Shown piece by piece: positions 8,696 through 17,992 of a stretch of DNA of 64,000 nt. Made by a program: the position numbers and the translations under genes. Position 1 is the first letter of the stretch. Each line of letters begins with the position of its first letter. The stretch comes from Glycomyces xiaoerkulensis (lineage in GTDB: Bacteria > Actinomycetota > Actinomycetes > Mycobacteriales > Micromonosporaceae): the NCBI RefSeq assembly GCF_002798405.1, contig NZ_PGGV01000033.1:124001-188000 (forward strand), read 5' to 3'. The notes under the pieces are model-generated. The model was not told the DNA's origin. It was given only the letters and a program-made list of their open reading frames with translations, and did not search any database.

Positions 8696-8725
8696 AGCCG
8701 TTCGCCCCCCTCGTTCCGAGGGGGC

Positions 8726-9142
8726 CTACTGCTCGATCTGCCTGGTGTTGCCGCCGATGAGGACCTTGCGGGGCTTGGCCTCCTCGGCCATGGGGAGCCG
8801 CAGCGTCAGCACCCCGTCGGTGTAGTCGGCCGAGACGTGCTCGGTGTCGAGGTTGTCGCTCAGGAAGATCTGCCGCACGAACGTGCCGGCGGGGCGCTCG
8901 GAGTGGATCACCTCGCGCTCGCCGGCCTCGACGCCGCGGCGCTCGGCCTTGACGGTCAGGACGTTGCGTTCGACTTCGAGGTCGATGTCGCCCTCCTTCA
9001 CCCCGGGAAGGTCGAGCTGGACGGTGAAGTCGTGACCCTCCCGCCAGGCGTCCATCGGCATGGTCGTCTGGGAGTCGGCCCTGCCGAGCATCTGCTGGGC
9101 GAGGCGGTCGATCTCCCGGAACGGGTCGGTGCGCATCAGCAT
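8726..9142 (-). CDS. Small heat-shock protein, Hsp20/alpha-crystallin
   Basis: A 138-residue holdase chaperone that binds unfolding proteins and forms oligomers. The alpha-crystallin domain runs from about residue 35, with VQLDLPGVKEGDIDLEVE and a later GVLTLRLPMAEEAKPRKV; the A-x-x-x-G-V-L-T-L-x-x-P pattern is the family hallmark. The ATG at 9142 is chosen because GGAGGTGA lies just before it; the open frame extends to 9250 but would cross the operator region. It is divergent from an HspR-like MerR gene, the usual regulator of stress chaperones in actinomycetes. Confidence 0.93.
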   Translation of the reverse strand: MLMRTDPFREIDRLAQQMLGRADSQTTMPMDAWREGHDFTVQLDLPGVKEGDIDLEVERNVLTVKAERRGVEAGEREVIHSERPAGTFVRQIFLSDNLDTEHVSADYTDGVLTLRLPMAEEAKPRKVLIGGNTRQIEQ

Positions 9143-9183
9143 TGCAGAGTCACCTCCAGGATGGATCTGTGGTCGCTGCCAAC

Positions 9184-9210
9184 ACCTAATATATATCGTA
9201 TGTTTTAGGT
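9184..9210. promoter_or_regulatory. Inverted-repeat operator between hsp20 and merR
   Basis: ACCTAA (9184-9189) and TTAGGT (9205-9210) form an inverted repeat with a 15-base AT-rich spacer. It stands out from the GC-rich surroundings and sits in the divergent promoter region. The size fits a MerR-type dimer site. It does not resemble the HAIR sequence known for HspR. Confidence 0.6.
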
Positions 9211-9275
9211 TTCGTCTAGCCACAGGATGAGATAAAGTGGTAGTCGACACATTCGATCTCGATGGAGGTGCGCCG

Positions 9276-9596
9276 TTGGAAGCCGATCCGGGCCGCTTCG
9301 ACCGACCGCGCCGCGACCAGGCCGTCTACGGCATCTCGGTCGCGGCCGAGCTGCTGAGCGTCGCCCCGCAGACGCTGCGCGTCTACGAGGCGCGGGGCCT
9401 GGTCGAACCCAGTCGCACCGCCGGCGGCACCCGCCGGTACAGCGACGACGACCTCGACCGGGTCAGGCGGATCGGCGAGCTGCTCGCGGCGGGGCTCAAT
9501 CTCGCCGGCGTCAGGGAGGTCCTCGAGATAGAGCTGGAGAACCGGCGGCTGCGTGCCGAGCTCGACGAGGCTCGCGAGCGGCTCGACCGCCGGTGA
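9276..9596 (+). CDS. HspR-like MerR-family regulator
   Basis: A 106-residue MerR regulator with the N-terminal helix-turn-helix YGISVAAELLSVAPQTLRVY and the wing GGTRRYSDDDL, followed by an L-A-G-V-R-E-V-L-E-I-E-L segment and a short coiled coil. The sequence is close to HspR, which represses chaperone genes; the divergent hsp20 supports the same job. The TTG at 9276 is favoured by GGAGGTG six bases before it; a GTG at 9237 is the alternative. There is no ligand-binding domain, as in HspR. Confidence 0.85.
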   Translation: MEADPGRFDRPRRDQAVYGISVAAELLSVAPQTLRVYEARGLVEPSRTAGGTRRYSDDDLDRVRRIGELLAAGLNLAGVREVLEIELENRRLRAELDEARERLDRR

Positions 9597-9662
9597 GGAG
9601 CGCCCGGTGTCCGGCCTCACCGGGGCGCGCCGCCGCGGCCGGATCCGATCGTGCGGCCGTGT

Positions 9663-9831
9663 TAGCCTCGGCCCGTCGCGACTGGCGCGGACGTCGGCGG
9701 CCGAGGTCTCCCGTGGCACGGACCGGGCAGCTCGTTGTTGAGGGGAGACTCCGAAGGCGTCCAGAGGTGGAGCACCACCGGGGAGCGGCACTGCTGAACC
9801 TGCAACTGCGGTCGAACGCCTGGGCCGCAGT
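9663..9831 (+). ncRNA. ZTP (pfl) riboswitch controlling purH
   Basis: The conserved core is present: CGCGACTGGCG (9677-9687), then GAGGTGGAGCACCACCGGGG and AGCGGC (9764-9789), and the distal subdomain GCGG...CGCCTGGGCCGC (about 9809-9828). GTCGC (9675-9679) pairs with GCGGC, GGTGG pairs with CCACC, and GCGG pairs with CCGC. A TAGCCT -10 box (9663-9668) would start the RNA near 9675. ZTP and ZMP signal folate shortage, and this RNA class sits before purH in many actinobacteria. An extra arm of about 70 bases (9689-9762), closed by GGACG/CGTCC with an inner GTCTCCC/GGGAGAC helix, is inserted in the core. Confidence 0.85.
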
Positions 9832-9861
9832 CATATTCACTGAATCAGGAGCAGTGCAACC

Positions 9862-11400
9862 GTGAGCGAGCAGCCCAAGCCCGTCAAGCGGGCCCTCATT
9901 TCGGTCTTCGACAAGACCGGAGTCGTCGATCTGGCCCGCGACCTCCACGCATCCGGCGCCGAGATCGTCTCCACCGGGTCGACCGCCGCCCGCATCGCCG
10001 AGGCCGGCGTCCCCGTCGTCAAGGTCGAGGAGCTCACCGGCTTCCCCGAGATCCTCGACGACCGCGTCAAGACCCTGCATCCGGCCGTCCACGCCGGCAT
10101 GCTGGCCGACGTGCGCCGGGACTCCCATCGCGAGCAGCTCGCCGAACTCGACATCGAGGCGTTCGACCTGCTGGTCGGCAACCTGTACCCGTTCGCCGAG
10201 ACGGTCGCCTCGGGCGCGGGCTTCGACGACGTCGTCGAGAAGATCGACGTCGGCGGGCCCTCGATGGTGCGCGGCGCCGCCAAGAACCACGCGAACGTGG
10301 CCGTGGTGGTCGACCCGGCCGACTACGACCTGGTCCGCTCCGGCGGCACCACCGCCGCGCAGCGGCTCCGCCTCGCCGCCAAGGCCTTCGCCCACCTGGC
10401 CACCTACGATTCCACGGTCGCCTCCTGGCTCGCCGACCAGGCCGGCGCCGAGGGCCTGCCCGATTTCGTCGCCGCCCCGCTGACCAAGGCCGACGATCTG
10501 CGCTACGGCGAGAACCCGCACCAGGCCGCCGCGGTCTACCGCGATCCGCTGGCACCCGCCGGGCTCGCCCAGGCCGAGCAGCTCCACGGCAAGGCCATGT
10601 CGTTCAACAACTACACCGACGCCGACGCCGCCTGGCGCGCCGCGCACGACTTCACCGGACCGTGCGTGGCGATCATCAAGCACGCCAACCCGTGCGGGAT
10701 CGCCGTCGCCGCCTCGATCGCCGAGGCCCACCGCAAAGCCCACGAATGCGACCCGGTCAGCGCCTTCGGCGGCGTCATCGCCGCCAACGGCCCGATCGAT
10801 ACGGCCGCCGCCGTCCAGATCGCCGACATCTTCACCGAGGTCGTGGTCGCCCCGGCGTTCACCGACGAGGCCGTGGCGATCCTGAGCCGGAAGAAGAACA
10901 TCCGCCTGCTCCGCGCTCCGGAGTGGACGCCGTCGGCCCTGGAGCTCAAGCCGGTCTCCGGCGGGGTGCTCGCCCAGCGGCCCGACCGGATCGACGCCGA
11001 AGGCGACGACCCGGCGCGGTGGACCCTGGCCACCGGCAAGGCCCCCGACGAGCGGACCCTGGCCGACCTCGCCTTCGCCTGGCGCGCGGTGCGTGCGGTG
11101 AAGTCGAACGCGATCCTGCTGGCCCGCGACGGCGCCTCGGTCGGGGTCGGCATGGGCCAGGTCAACCGCGTCGACGCGGCCCGGCTCGCGGTCGAGCGCG
11201 CCGGCGACCGAGCCAAGGGCGCGGTGGCGGCCTCGGACGCGTTCTTCCCCTTCCCCGACGGCCTGGAGCTCCTGACCGGGGCCGGAGTGGGGGCGGTCGT
11301 CCAGCCCGGAGGATCGGTCCGCGACGAACTGGTGGTCAGCGCCGCCGAACAGGCCGGGGTGACGATGTACTTCACCGGCACGAGGCACTTCACGCACTGA
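9862..11400 (+). CDS. purH: Bifunctional AICAR transformylase / IMP cyclohydrolase
   Basis: A 512-residue enzyme for the last two steps of IMP synthesis. The N-terminal MGS-like cyclohydrolase domain (to about residue 150) has [21 protein letters not shown] and [12 protein letters not shown]. The C-terminal transformylase part has [10 protein letters not shown], the catalytic KHANPCG (Lys and His in the active site) and the final PGGSVRDE. The GTG start lies 30 bases after the riboswitch. The length is normal. ZTP or ZMP binding to the leader RNA should switch the gene on when AICAR accumulates. Confidence 0.97.
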   Translation: MSEQPKPVKRALISVFDKTGVVDLARDLHASGAEIVSTGSTAARIAEAGVPVVKVEELTGFPEILDDRVKTLHPAVHAGMLADVRRDSHREQLAELDIEAFDLLVGNLYPFAETVASGAGFDDVVEKIDVGGPSMVRGAAKNHANVAVVVDPADYDLVRSGGTTAAQRLRLAAKAFAHLATYDSTVASWLADQAGAEGLPDFVAAPLTKADDLRYGENPHQAAAVYRDPLAPAGLAQAEQLHGKAMSFNNYTDADAAWRAAHDFTGPCVAIIKHANPCGIAVAASIAEAHRKAHECDPVSAFGGVIAANGPIDTAAAVQIADIFTEVVVAPAFTDEAVAILSRKKNIRLLRAPEWTPSALELKPVSGGVLAQRPDRIDAEGDDPARWTLATGKAPDERTLADLAFAWRAVRAVKSNAILLARDGASVGVGMGQVNRVDAARLAVERAGDRAKGAVAASDAFFPFPDGLELLTGAGVGAVVQPGGSVRDELVVSAAEQAGVTMYFTGTRHFTH

Positions 11401-11422
11401 GCTGACAGTTCGCTGAGAGTAT

Positions 11423-11451
11423 GCCGCCCATGCCCGGTCGGGGTGGGCGGC
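11423..11451 (+). terminator. Hairpin after purH
   Basis: GCCGCCCA (11423-11430) pairs with TGGGCGGC (11444-11451) across 13 bases. It lies 22 bases after the purH stop. Confidence 0.5.
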
Positions 11452-11479
11452 AGGCCCTCATGCACGATAGGTTGGAGCC

Positions 11480-11755
11480 ATGCAGATGCTCTGTCCTAAA
11501 TGTCAGAATTTGATGCGTCAGTACGAGCGCAACGGCGTGGTCGTCGATCAGTGCACCGAGTGCAAGGGCATCTTCCTCGACCGCGGCGAGCTGGAGCACC
11601 TGCTCGAGTTCGAGGCCTCGTTCAGCTCGCGCTCCGCCCCGCCCCCGCCGCCGAGCTACGACCGCGGCCACTACGACGACCGCCGCCGCGACGACCGCTC
11701 CTACAAAAAGAAGAAGCGCCGCGGCATCTTCGAAGAACTCTTCGACTTCGACTGA
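11480..11755 (+). CDS. TFIIB-type zinc-ribbon protein
   Basis: A 91-residue protein with CPKC (residues 5-8) and CTEC (about residues 25-28) around VVVDQ, followed by KGIFLDRGELEHLLE. This is the zf-TFIIB (YjdM/GFLDRGEL-type) domain found in many bacterial small proteins of unknown role. The tail is Asp/Arg/Tyr-rich, then strongly basic (YKKKKRR), suggesting nucleic-acid contact. TAGGTT (11468-11473) ends 6 bases before the ATG, so the mRNA may be leaderless. It is likely a single-gene unit. Confidence 0.8.
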   Translation: MQMLCPKCQNLMRQYERNGVVVDQCTECKGIFLDRGELEHLLEFEASFSSRSAPPPPPSYDRGHYDDRRRDDRSYKKKKRRGIFEELFDFD

Positions 11756-11873
11756 GCCCTACGGCAGAGCGAGTTCGAGCAAGGAACGCCGGATCGAGAG
11801 GCTCCGATTACTCAGGTTCCCGTGCTCATTCGAGCTCGCCCTCCCGTTCCGATCAAGCGATTGGAGCGGAATA

Positions 11874-12098
11874 TCACTCGGCCAAGCCAAGATACCGCTG
11901 GATGGCGAGTATTTCGGCCCTGTCGTCAGGGTCGTTGGCGACCCTGGCGGCGTCTTCCTTGGCCTGCTCCATGAGCTCGTCTCGGTAGGTGTGCAGCACC
12001 GCGTACCTGACGGCTTCACTGCGAGTGCGACCGGTCTCGGTGAGTGCGGAGAGCGCCTTTTCCACGGCCTCGTCGGTGCGTACGTTCAGTCTCGGCAT
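11874..12098 (-). CDS. Ribbon-helix-helix (antitoxin-like) protein
   Basis: A 74-residue protein with an N-terminal beta strand PRLNVRTDEA followed by two helices with T-R-S-E-A-V-R-Y-A-V, the pattern of RHH/CopG DNA-binding proteins such as VapB-type antitoxins. The C-terminal half is acidic and helical, as in antitoxin tails that wrap a toxin. No toxin-like frame is found on either side, so it may be an orphan antitoxin or a stand-alone regulator. Confidence 0.65.
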   Translation of the reverse strand: MPRLNVRTDEAVEKALSALTETGRTRSEAVRYAVLHTYRDELMEQAKEDAARVANDPDDRAEILAIQRYLGLAE

Positions 12099-12128
12099 GA
12101 CATCAGGGTATTGCGAATCGTAGTCGGA

Positions 12129-12731
12129 TCACTTCTCATTGAACGCGAACACGTGGCGCGGCGTCCAGGGCGTGGCGGTGCCGATGGGGTTGTCGGCGGT
12201 GCCGTGGGTGTAGAGGGTGAACGAGTCCACCTCGAACTTGGCTTCGAACTCGGCCAGTTCCCGGAAGGTGCGGTCCAGGGAGTCCTGGCCGACGTCCTGG
12301 GCCACCGTCACGTGCGGGTGGTACGGGAAGCGCTGCTCGCGCTCGATCGGGCCGCCCCTGATGGCGGCCTCCAACTGCTCGCACACCGCGATCCCGTCGA
12401 CCACGGCCACGAACACCACGTCCGTGACCGGCCGGAACGATCCGGTCCCGCGCAGGTGGAGCTGGAAGGGGCGCGTCCGGCCCGCCACCGATGCCAGGTG
12501 GGCCTCCAGCGCGCCGAGGGCGTCCGCGCCGATCTCGGTCGGCCCCAGCAGCGTCAGGTGAGCCGGGATCGCCCCGCCGAGCGGGTCGCCCGAGGCGATC
12601 CGGGCTTTGTCGAGCCGGTCCCGCCACGGCTGCGGCACGGGTATCGCCACGCCGACGGTGACGCTGTGCGCGCCGGCCGTGTCGGTGACGTCCCCCGTGC
12701 CGCCCTCCGAGCGGGGCTGACTTCGGTCCAC
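12129..12731 (-). CDS. 2'-5' RNA ligase-like (2H phosphoesterase) protein
   Basis: A 200-residue member of the 2H phosphoesterase superfamily. Both H-x-T motifs are visible, HLTLLG (first half) and HVTVAQ (second half), spaced about 90 residues apart as expected for the twin-lobe fold. The family cleaves or ligates 2'-5' or cyclic phosphate linkages in RNA; the substrate here is unknown. The start is the GTG at 12731, which shares its first base with the TAG stop of trpS (TAGTG), so translation is coupled to trpS. There is no methionine start further in. Confidence 0.8.
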   Translation of the reverse strand: MDRSQPRSEGGTGDVTDTAGAHSVTVGVAIPVPQPWRDRLDKARIASGDPLGGAIPAHLTLLGPTEIGADALGALEAHLASVAGRTRPFQLHLRGTGSFRPVTDVVFVAVVDGIAVCEQLEAAIRGGPIEREQRFPYHPHVTVAQDVGQDSLDRTFRELAEFEAKFEVDSFTLYTHGTADNPIGTATPWTPRHVFAFNEK

Positions 12732-13747
12732 TACATCGACACCGGGGGATAGAAGCCGACCTTCTTGTACGCCTTGGCGACCGTGCGCGAGGCGACCGAG
12801 CGTGCCTTCTCGGCGCCCTTGGCGAGGATCCGGTCCAGCTCGGCGGTGTCGGCGAGGTACTCCTTGGTGGTCTTCGCGATCGGCTCGAGGGAGTCGGCGA
12901 CGAGGTCGGCGAGGTCGCCCTTGAAGTCCCCGTACCCCTTGCCGTGGTACTCCGACTCGATCTTCTCGACCGGGGTCCCGGTGAGCGCCGAGTAGATCGT
13001 CAGCAGGTTCGACACGCCGGCCTTGCTCTCGGGGTCGTAGCGCACCTCGGACCCCGAGTCGGTCACCGCGCTGCGGATCTTCTTGCGCATCTGGTTCGGC
13101 GTGTCCAGCAGGTACAGGCATCCGCGCGGGCCGGAGGAGGATTTCGACATCTTCTTCTCCGGCTCGGTCAGGTCCTTGATCGTGGCGGTCTCGGAGACGA
13201 TGAACGGCTCGGGCACGTTGAACGTCCGCCCGTAGGCGCCGTTGAAGCGGATCGCCAGGTCGCGGGTCAGCTCCAGGTGCTGCCGCTGGTCCTCGCCGAC
13301 CGGCACCCGGTCGGTCTGGTACAGCAGGATGTCGGCAGCCTGGAGCACGGGGTAGGTGAACAGGCCCACCGTTGTGCGTTCTTGTTTGGCGGACTTGTCC
13401 TTGAACTGGGTCATCCGCGAGGCTTCCCCGAAACCGGTCTCGCAGCCGAGGATCCATTCCAGCATCGGGTGCTCGGGCACCTGGGATTGCACGAACAGCG
13501 TGCTGCGGTCGGGGTCGAGGCCGAGGGCCAGCAGTTGCGCGGCCGAGACGCGGGAGCGTTCCCGAAGCGCCTTCGGCTCGTGCTCGACCGTGATCGCGTG
13601 GAGGTCCACGACGCAGTAGAACGCGTCGGCGGTCTCCTGCAGCGCCACCCACTGCCGCAGCGCGCCCAGATAGTTCCCGAGGTGGAAGGAATCCGAGGTC
13701 GGCTGGATCCCCGACAGGACGCGGGGTCGGCGGTCTGCAGTGGTCAT
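12731..13747 (-). CDS. trpS: Tryptophanyl-tRNA synthetase
   Basis: A 338-residue class Ic synthetase that charges tRNA-Trp. The HIGH-like motif appears as [10 protein letters not shown] (about residues 18-27), the KMSKS loop as KKMSKSSSG, and the specificity region as [23 protein letters not shown]. The length is normal. The start ATG at 13747 begins [17 protein letters not shown]. The open frame continues upstream, but that part crosses the divergent deoR start. It is followed with a one-base overlap by the 2H phosphoesterase gene. Confidence 0.97.
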   Translation of the reverse strand: MTTADRRPRVLSGIQPTSDSFHLGNYLGALRQWVALQETADAFYCVVDLHAITVEHEPKALRERSRVSAAQLLALGLDPDRSTLFVQSQVPEHPMLEWILGCETGFGEASRMTQFKDKSAKQERTTVGLFTYPVLQAADILLYQTDRVPVGEDQRQHLELTRDLAIRFNGAYGRTFNVPEPFIVSETATIKDLTEPEKKMSKSSSGPRGCLYLLDTPNQMRKKIRSAVTDSGSEVRYDPESKAGVSNLLTIYSALTGTPVEKIESEYHGKGYGDFKGDLADLVADSLEPIAKTTKEYLADTAELDRILAKGAEKARSVASRTVAKAYKKVGFYPPVSM

Positions 13748-13873
13748 GGATCGATTCTGACATCCGGGCCGAACCGCCGACCACCCGGTATTGCGGACAC
13801 GGCCCCGATGATGTTTAATTGTGTTGGATCTTGAGCACTGTGCTTTTGAATAACCCCGGAGGAGCCGCCAACG

Positions 13874-14713
13874 ATGCTGGCCCAGCAGCGACAGAGTCGC
13901 ATCGCCGAACGAGTGCACCGCATCGGCGCGGTCCGCGTGGCCGAGCTGGTCGAGGAGTTCGGCGTCTCCGACATGACCGTCCGCCGAGACCTCGAGACCC
14001 TGGCCGAACGCGGCCTGGTCGCCAAGGTCCACGGCGGCGCCACCGCCGTCGACTTCGGTTCCACCACCGAGCCCGGCTTCGCGGTCAAGCAGGTGCGGCA
14101 GGAACCCGAGAAAGAGGCCATCGCCGAGACCGCCGCCGGACTGGTCGGACCCGGCCAGGCCGTCGCCCTCTCGGCGGGCACCACCACCTGGACCCTCGCG
14201 CACCGCCTCACCGACGTGGCGGACCTGACCGTGGTCACCAACTCGGTGCCGGTAGCCGACGTGTTCTACCGCGCCGGCCGCGGCGACCAGACCGTCATCC
14301 TCACCGGCGGCGTCCGCACCCCCTCCGACGCCCTGGTCGGACCGTTCGCGGTCGCCTCCCTGGAGAAGGTCAACGTCGACACCGTCTTCCTCGGCGTCCA
14401 CGGCATGTCCGCGCGGGCCGGCTTCACCACGCCCAACCTCCTGGAGGCCGAGACGGTCGCCACGCTCGCGGGCAAGGGCCGCCGCCTGGTCGTGGTCGCC
14501 GACCACACCAAGTGGGACGTCGTCGGCATCGCCACGATCGCCTCCCTCGACGACGCCGACGTCGTCGTCACCGACGCCGACCTGGAGGAGAGCGCCCGCA
14601 AAGCCCTGGCCGAACGGGTCGACCAGGTGCTCCTCGCCCCCGCCGACGCCCCGCCCCGACCACCCGGGAGCGCCGCTCCCGCCTCCAAGAGGACCGAAAA
14701 GGAAACCGAGTGA
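13874..14713 (+). CDS. DeoR/GlpR-family repressor of the gal operon
   Basis: A 279-residue regulator. The N-terminal DeoR helix-turn-helix has [20 protein letters not shown] followed by [12 protein letters not shown]. The C-terminal sugar-phosphate sensing domain shows [14 protein letters not shown] and [12 protein letters not shown]. It is the first gene of a four-gene galactose operon, so it is likely autoregulated and responds to a galactose-pathway phosphate; that ligand is inferred. GGAGGAG (13858-13864) precedes the ATG. The stop overlaps the GTG of galT by 4 bases. Confidence 0.93.
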   Translation: MLAQQRQSRIAERVHRIGAVRVAELVEEFGVSDMTVRRDLETLAERGLVAKVHGGATAVDFGSTTEPGFAVKQVRQEPEKEAIAETAAGLVGPGQAVALSAGTTTWTLAHRLTDVADLTVVTNSVPVADVFYRAGRGDQTVILTGGVRTPSDALVGPFAVASLEKVNVDTVFLGVHGMSARAGFTTPNLLEAETVATLAGKGRRLVVVADHTKWDVVGIATIASLDDADVVVTDADLEESARKALAERVDQVLLAPADAPPRPPGSAAPASKRTEKETE

Positions 14714-15831
14714 GCCGACCCCACCTGCACCTGGAGACGAGCACCCTGGCCGACGGCCGCAAGCTGCTCTACTTCGACGCCGAACCCGGCGCCGGCCGCG
14801 CCTCGTTCGCCGACAAGCGCGACCTCGGCGACCGCGCCGAAGCCGGGCAGTTGCGCTACGATCCGCTCCGCGACGAATGGGTCGCCGTCTCGGCCGGCCG
14901 CAACGCCCGCCCCCAGCTCCCGGTCGCCTGCCCGCTGTGCCCGAGCGACGGCGAGGAGCTGACCGAGATCCCCGCCCCCGACTACGACGTCGCCGTCTTC
15001 GAGAACCGGTTCCCCAGCTTCGGAGGCGAAACCGACGAGGCCAAGTGGTTCGGCCGGGGCACCCCCGCCGAACCCGGCACCGGCGAACCCGGCCTGGAGA
15101 TCAGCGTCCCGGCCACCGGAAGCTGCGAAGTGGTCGTCTTCTCCTCCCGCCACGACGCCTCCTTCGTGGACCTGCCGCCCGAACGCGTCGAACTGGTGGT
15201 CCGGGCCCTGGCCCAGCGCACCGCCGACCTGTCGGCCCGCGGCGACGTCGCCCAGGTCTTCTGCTTCGAGAACCGCGGCGAGGACATCGGCGTGACCCTC
15301 CACCACCCCCACGGCCAGATCTACGGCTACCCGTACGTCACCCCGCAGACCCGCCGTCACCTCGAGGCCGCCGCCCGCCACCGCCGGACCACCGGCCGCG
15401 ACCTCTTCGGCGACATCCTCGACCTGGAGCGCTCCGGCCCCCGGGTCGTGGCCGCCAACGACCACTGGACCGCGTTCGTGCCCTACGCCGCGCGCTGGCC
15501 GTTCGAGGTCCACCTCTACCCGCACGAGCGGTTCGCCGACCTGGCCGAACTGCCGGACGAGTACGTGTCGGCGTTCGCCCCGCTCTACCTCGAAGTGCTC
15601 CGCCGCTTCGAGAACGCCTTCCCCGAGGGGAGGATGCCGTACATGGCCGGCTGGCACCAGGCCCCGGTGGGCGAGGGCCGCGACCTCGCCCGGCTGCGGC
15701 TCGAGCTGGTCTCCATCCGCCGCGCGGCGGGCAAAGTCAAGTACCTGGCCTCGTCGGAGTCGATCATGGGCGGGTTCGTCAACGACCTCGGCCCCGAGAA
15801 GGCCGCTGAGATCCTGAGGGAAGCGCTGTGA
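14710..15831 (+). CDS. galT: Galactose-1-phosphate uridylyltransferase
   Basis: A 373-residue Leloir enzyme exchanging UMP between UDP-glucose and galactose-1-phosphate. The active-site motif [11 protein letters not shown] contains the nucleophilic His of the HPH triad. CPLC (about residues 76-79) supplies metal-binding cysteines, and NRFPSFGG matches the family N-terminal block. The GTG start overlaps the deoR stop (GTGA), and its own stop overlaps galE in the same way, giving a tightly coupled operon. Confidence 0.96.
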   Translation: MSRPHLHLETSTLADGRKLLYFDAEPGAGRASFADKRDLGDRAEAGQLRYDPLRDEWVAVSAGRNARPQLPVACPLCPSDGEELTEIPAPDYDVAVFENRFPSFGGETDEAKWFGRGTPAEPGTGEPGLEISVPATGSCEVVVFSSRHDASFVDLPPERVELVVRALAQRTADLSARGDVAQVFCFENRGEDIGVTLHHPHGQIYGYPYVTPQTRRHLEAAARHRRTTGRDLFGDILDLERSGPRVVAANDHWTAFVPYAARWPFEVHLYPHERFADLAELPDEYVSAFAPLYLEVLRRFENAFPEGRMPYMAGWHQAPVGEGRDLARLRLELVSIRRAAGKVKYLASSESIMGGFVNDLGPEKAAEILREAL

Positions 15832-16799
15832 AATACCTCGTCACCGGCGGCGCCGGCTACATCGGCTCCATCGTCGCCACCATGCTCCTCGAGGAGGGCC
15901 ACGAAGTGGTCGTCCTCGACGACTGCTCCACCGGCGCGGCCGAGCGCGTCCCCGCCGGGGCCACCTTGGTCCGGGCGCGCGTGCAGGACGCCGGGGAGGT
16001 GCTCGACGGCGGCTTCGACGCGGTGCTGCACTTCGCGGGCCTCATCGCCGCCGGGGAGTCCATGCGGGAGCCCGGCCGCTACTGGGAGGCGAACACGACC
16101 GGCACCTTCTGGCTGCTGGGCGCCATGCGGGCGGCCGGGGTGAAGACCATCGTGTTCTCCTCGACCGCGGCCGTCTACGGCGACCCCACCGCCGTCCCCA
16201 TCCGCGAGGACGCCGTCAAGGACCCCACCTCCACCTACGGCGCCACCAAGCTCGCCGCCGACATGGCCATCCGGTCGGCGGTCACCGCCTACGACCTGGC
16301 CGCCGTCAGTCTGCGCTACTTCAACGTCGTCGGCGCCTACCGGGGCCGCGATGGCGTCTGGCACGGCGAGAACCACGACCCCGAGACCCACATCATCCCC
16401 ATCGCGCTCGAGGCCGCCGCCGGCGAGCGCGACCGGATGGTCCTGTTCGGCGAGGACTACCCCACCCGCGACGGCACCTGCGTGCGCGACTACATCCACG
16501 TCGCCGACCTGGCCGACGCCCACCTGCTCGCCCTGCGGGCCGCCGAGCCCGGCGAGCACCGGATCTTCAACCTCGGCAACGGCAACGGCTTCACCAACCG
16601 GGAGGTCGTCGAGACCGTCAAGCGCGTCACCGGCGTCGACTTCCCGGTCGAGGTCGCCGGCCGCCGCTCCGGCGACCCCGCCGAGCTCGTCGCCTCCTCC
16701 GAGAAGGCCAAGCAGCAACTGGGCTGGAAGCCCAGCCGAGACACCCTCGACCGCATGGTCGCCGACGCCTGGGAGTACCACCGGCATGCCCGAGCCTGA
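15828..16799 (+). CDS. galE: UDP-glucose 4-epimerase
   Basis: A 323-residue short-chain dehydrogenase-like epimerase that interconverts UDP-galactose and UDP-glucose with bound NAD. The Rossmann loop is TGGAGYIGS (residues 6-14), the Ser region is FSSTAAVYG, and the catalytic Tyr-x-x-x-Lys is in STYGATK. RYFNVVGA and RDYIHVADLADAH are further family blocks. The GTG start overlaps galT by 4 bases. It overlaps galK by 14 bases. Confidence 0.96.
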   Translation: MKYLVTGGAGYIGSIVATMLLEEGHEVVVLDDCSTGAAERVPAGATLVRARVQDAGEVLDGGFDAVLHFAGLIAAGESMREPGRYWEANTTGTFWLLGAMRAAGVKTIVFSSTAAVYGDPTAVPIREDAVKDPTSTYGATKLAADMAIRSAVTAYDLAAVSLRYFNVVGAYRGRDGVWHGENHDPETHIIPIALEAAAGERDRMVLFGEDYPTRDGTCVRDYIHVADLADAHLLALRAAEPGEHRIFNLGNGNGFTNREVVETVKRVTGVDFPVEVAGRRSGDPAELVASSEKAKQQLGWKPSRDTLDRMVADAWEYHRHARA

Positions 16800-17928
16800 T
16801 CACCGCGCCCGCACCCTCGGCTCCGAAGCCGAGGCGGCCTTCCGCTCCGAGTTCGGCGCCGCCCCCGCCCTCGCCTGGGCCGCGCCCGGCCGCGTCAACC
16901 TCATCGGGGAGCACACCGACTACAACGACGGCTTCGTGATGCCGTTCGCCCTGCCGTTCTACGCGGTGGCGGCCGCCTCGAAGGCCGACGCCTGGGAGTT
17001 CCACTCCACCTTCGACGGCGGTCGGACCGTCCGCCCCGGCTCGCTCGGCGGCGTCGAGGGCTGGGCGGCCTACCTCGCCGGGGTCGCCTGGGCGCTGAAC
17101 GAGTCCGGCTACGAGGTCGGACCGGCGCGGATCGCGCTCCACTCCGACGTGCCGCAGGGGGCCGGGCTGTCCTCGTCGGCCGCGATCGAGTGCGCGGTCC
17201 TGCTCGCCCTGGCCGGGCTCCACGGCCACGACATCGCCCGGGACGAGGCCGCCCGCATCGCCCGGAAGGCCGAGAACGAGTACGTCGGCGCCCCCACCGG
17301 CATTCTCGACCAGTCCGCCTCGCTGCTGTGCGAGGCCGGCCGGGCGATGTTCATGGACTGCCGGGACCTGTCCCGCGAGCAGGTGCCGTTCCGGCTCGAG
17401 GACGAGGGCCTGACGATGCTGGTGGTCGACACCGACGCCCCGCACCGGCACGCCGACGGCGAGTACGCCTCCCGCCGCGCCGACTGCGAGCGGGCCGCCG
17501 AACTGCTCGGCGTGGCCTCGCTGCGCGAGGCCCCCGACGGGGCCGCGGTCGGCGACGACCGCCTGGACCGGCGCCTGCGGCACGTCGTCGGTGAGAACCG
17601 GCGCGTGGCCGACACCGTCGCGATCCTCAAGGGAGGGGCGGTGGCCGGGATCGGCGAGCTCCTCACCGCCTCGCACGTATCGCTGCGCGACGACTACGAG
17701 GTGTCCTCGGTAGAGCTCGACTCGGCGGTAGACGCCGCGCTCGGGGCCGGGGCCCTCGGCGCCCGCATGACCGGCGGCGGATTCGGCGGTTCGGCGATCG
17801 CCCTGGTCGAGGCCGCCGCGGCCCGCAAGGTCGAGACGGCGGTGGCCGAGGCCGCCGCGGCGCAGGGTCTGCCGGCCCCGCGCGTTTCCGCCGCCCGCCC
17901 CGCGCAAGGCGCCCACCGGGTCCATTGA
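16786..17928 (+). CDS. galK: Galactokinase
   Basis: A 380-residue GHMP kinase that phosphorylates galactose at C1. All three GHMP motifs are present: GRVNLIGEHTDYNDG (about residues 34-48), the ATP loop PQGAGLSSSAA, and GARMTGGGFGGSA near the C-terminus. The ATG at 16786 lies inside the end of galE, so the gene is translated by coupling. It closes the deoR-galT-galE-galK operon, which supplies the complete Leloir pathway apart from the mutarotase. Confidence 0.96.
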   Translation: MPEPDHRARTLGSEAEAAFRSEFGAAPALAWAAPGRVNLIGEHTDYNDGFVMPFALPFYAVAAASKADAWEFHSTFDGGRTVRPGSLGGVEGWAAYLAGVAWALNESGYEVGPARIALHSDVPQGAGLSSSAAIECAVLLALAGLHGHDIARDEAARIARKAENEYVGAPTGILDQSASLLCEAGRAMFMDCRDLSREQVPFRLEDEGLTMLVVDTDAPHRHADGEYASRRADCERAAELLGVASLREAPDGAAVGDDRLDRRLRHVVGENRRVADTVAILKGGAVAGIGELLTASHVSLRDDYEVSSVELDSAVDAALGAGALGARMTGGGFGGSAIALVEAAAARKVETAVAEAAAAQGLPAPRVSAARPAQGAHRVH

Positions 17929-17992
17929 CGCGGCCGAGGCCGGCCCGCCGTCGCGCCGATCGCCGGGTCGGCGTCTCTGCGATACTCCGGGC

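Noticed and set aside
11759-12019. Frame next to the antitoxin-like gene, considered as a toxin
   Set aside because: It overlaps the antitoxin gene in another frame and shows no PIN, RelE or Doc motif.
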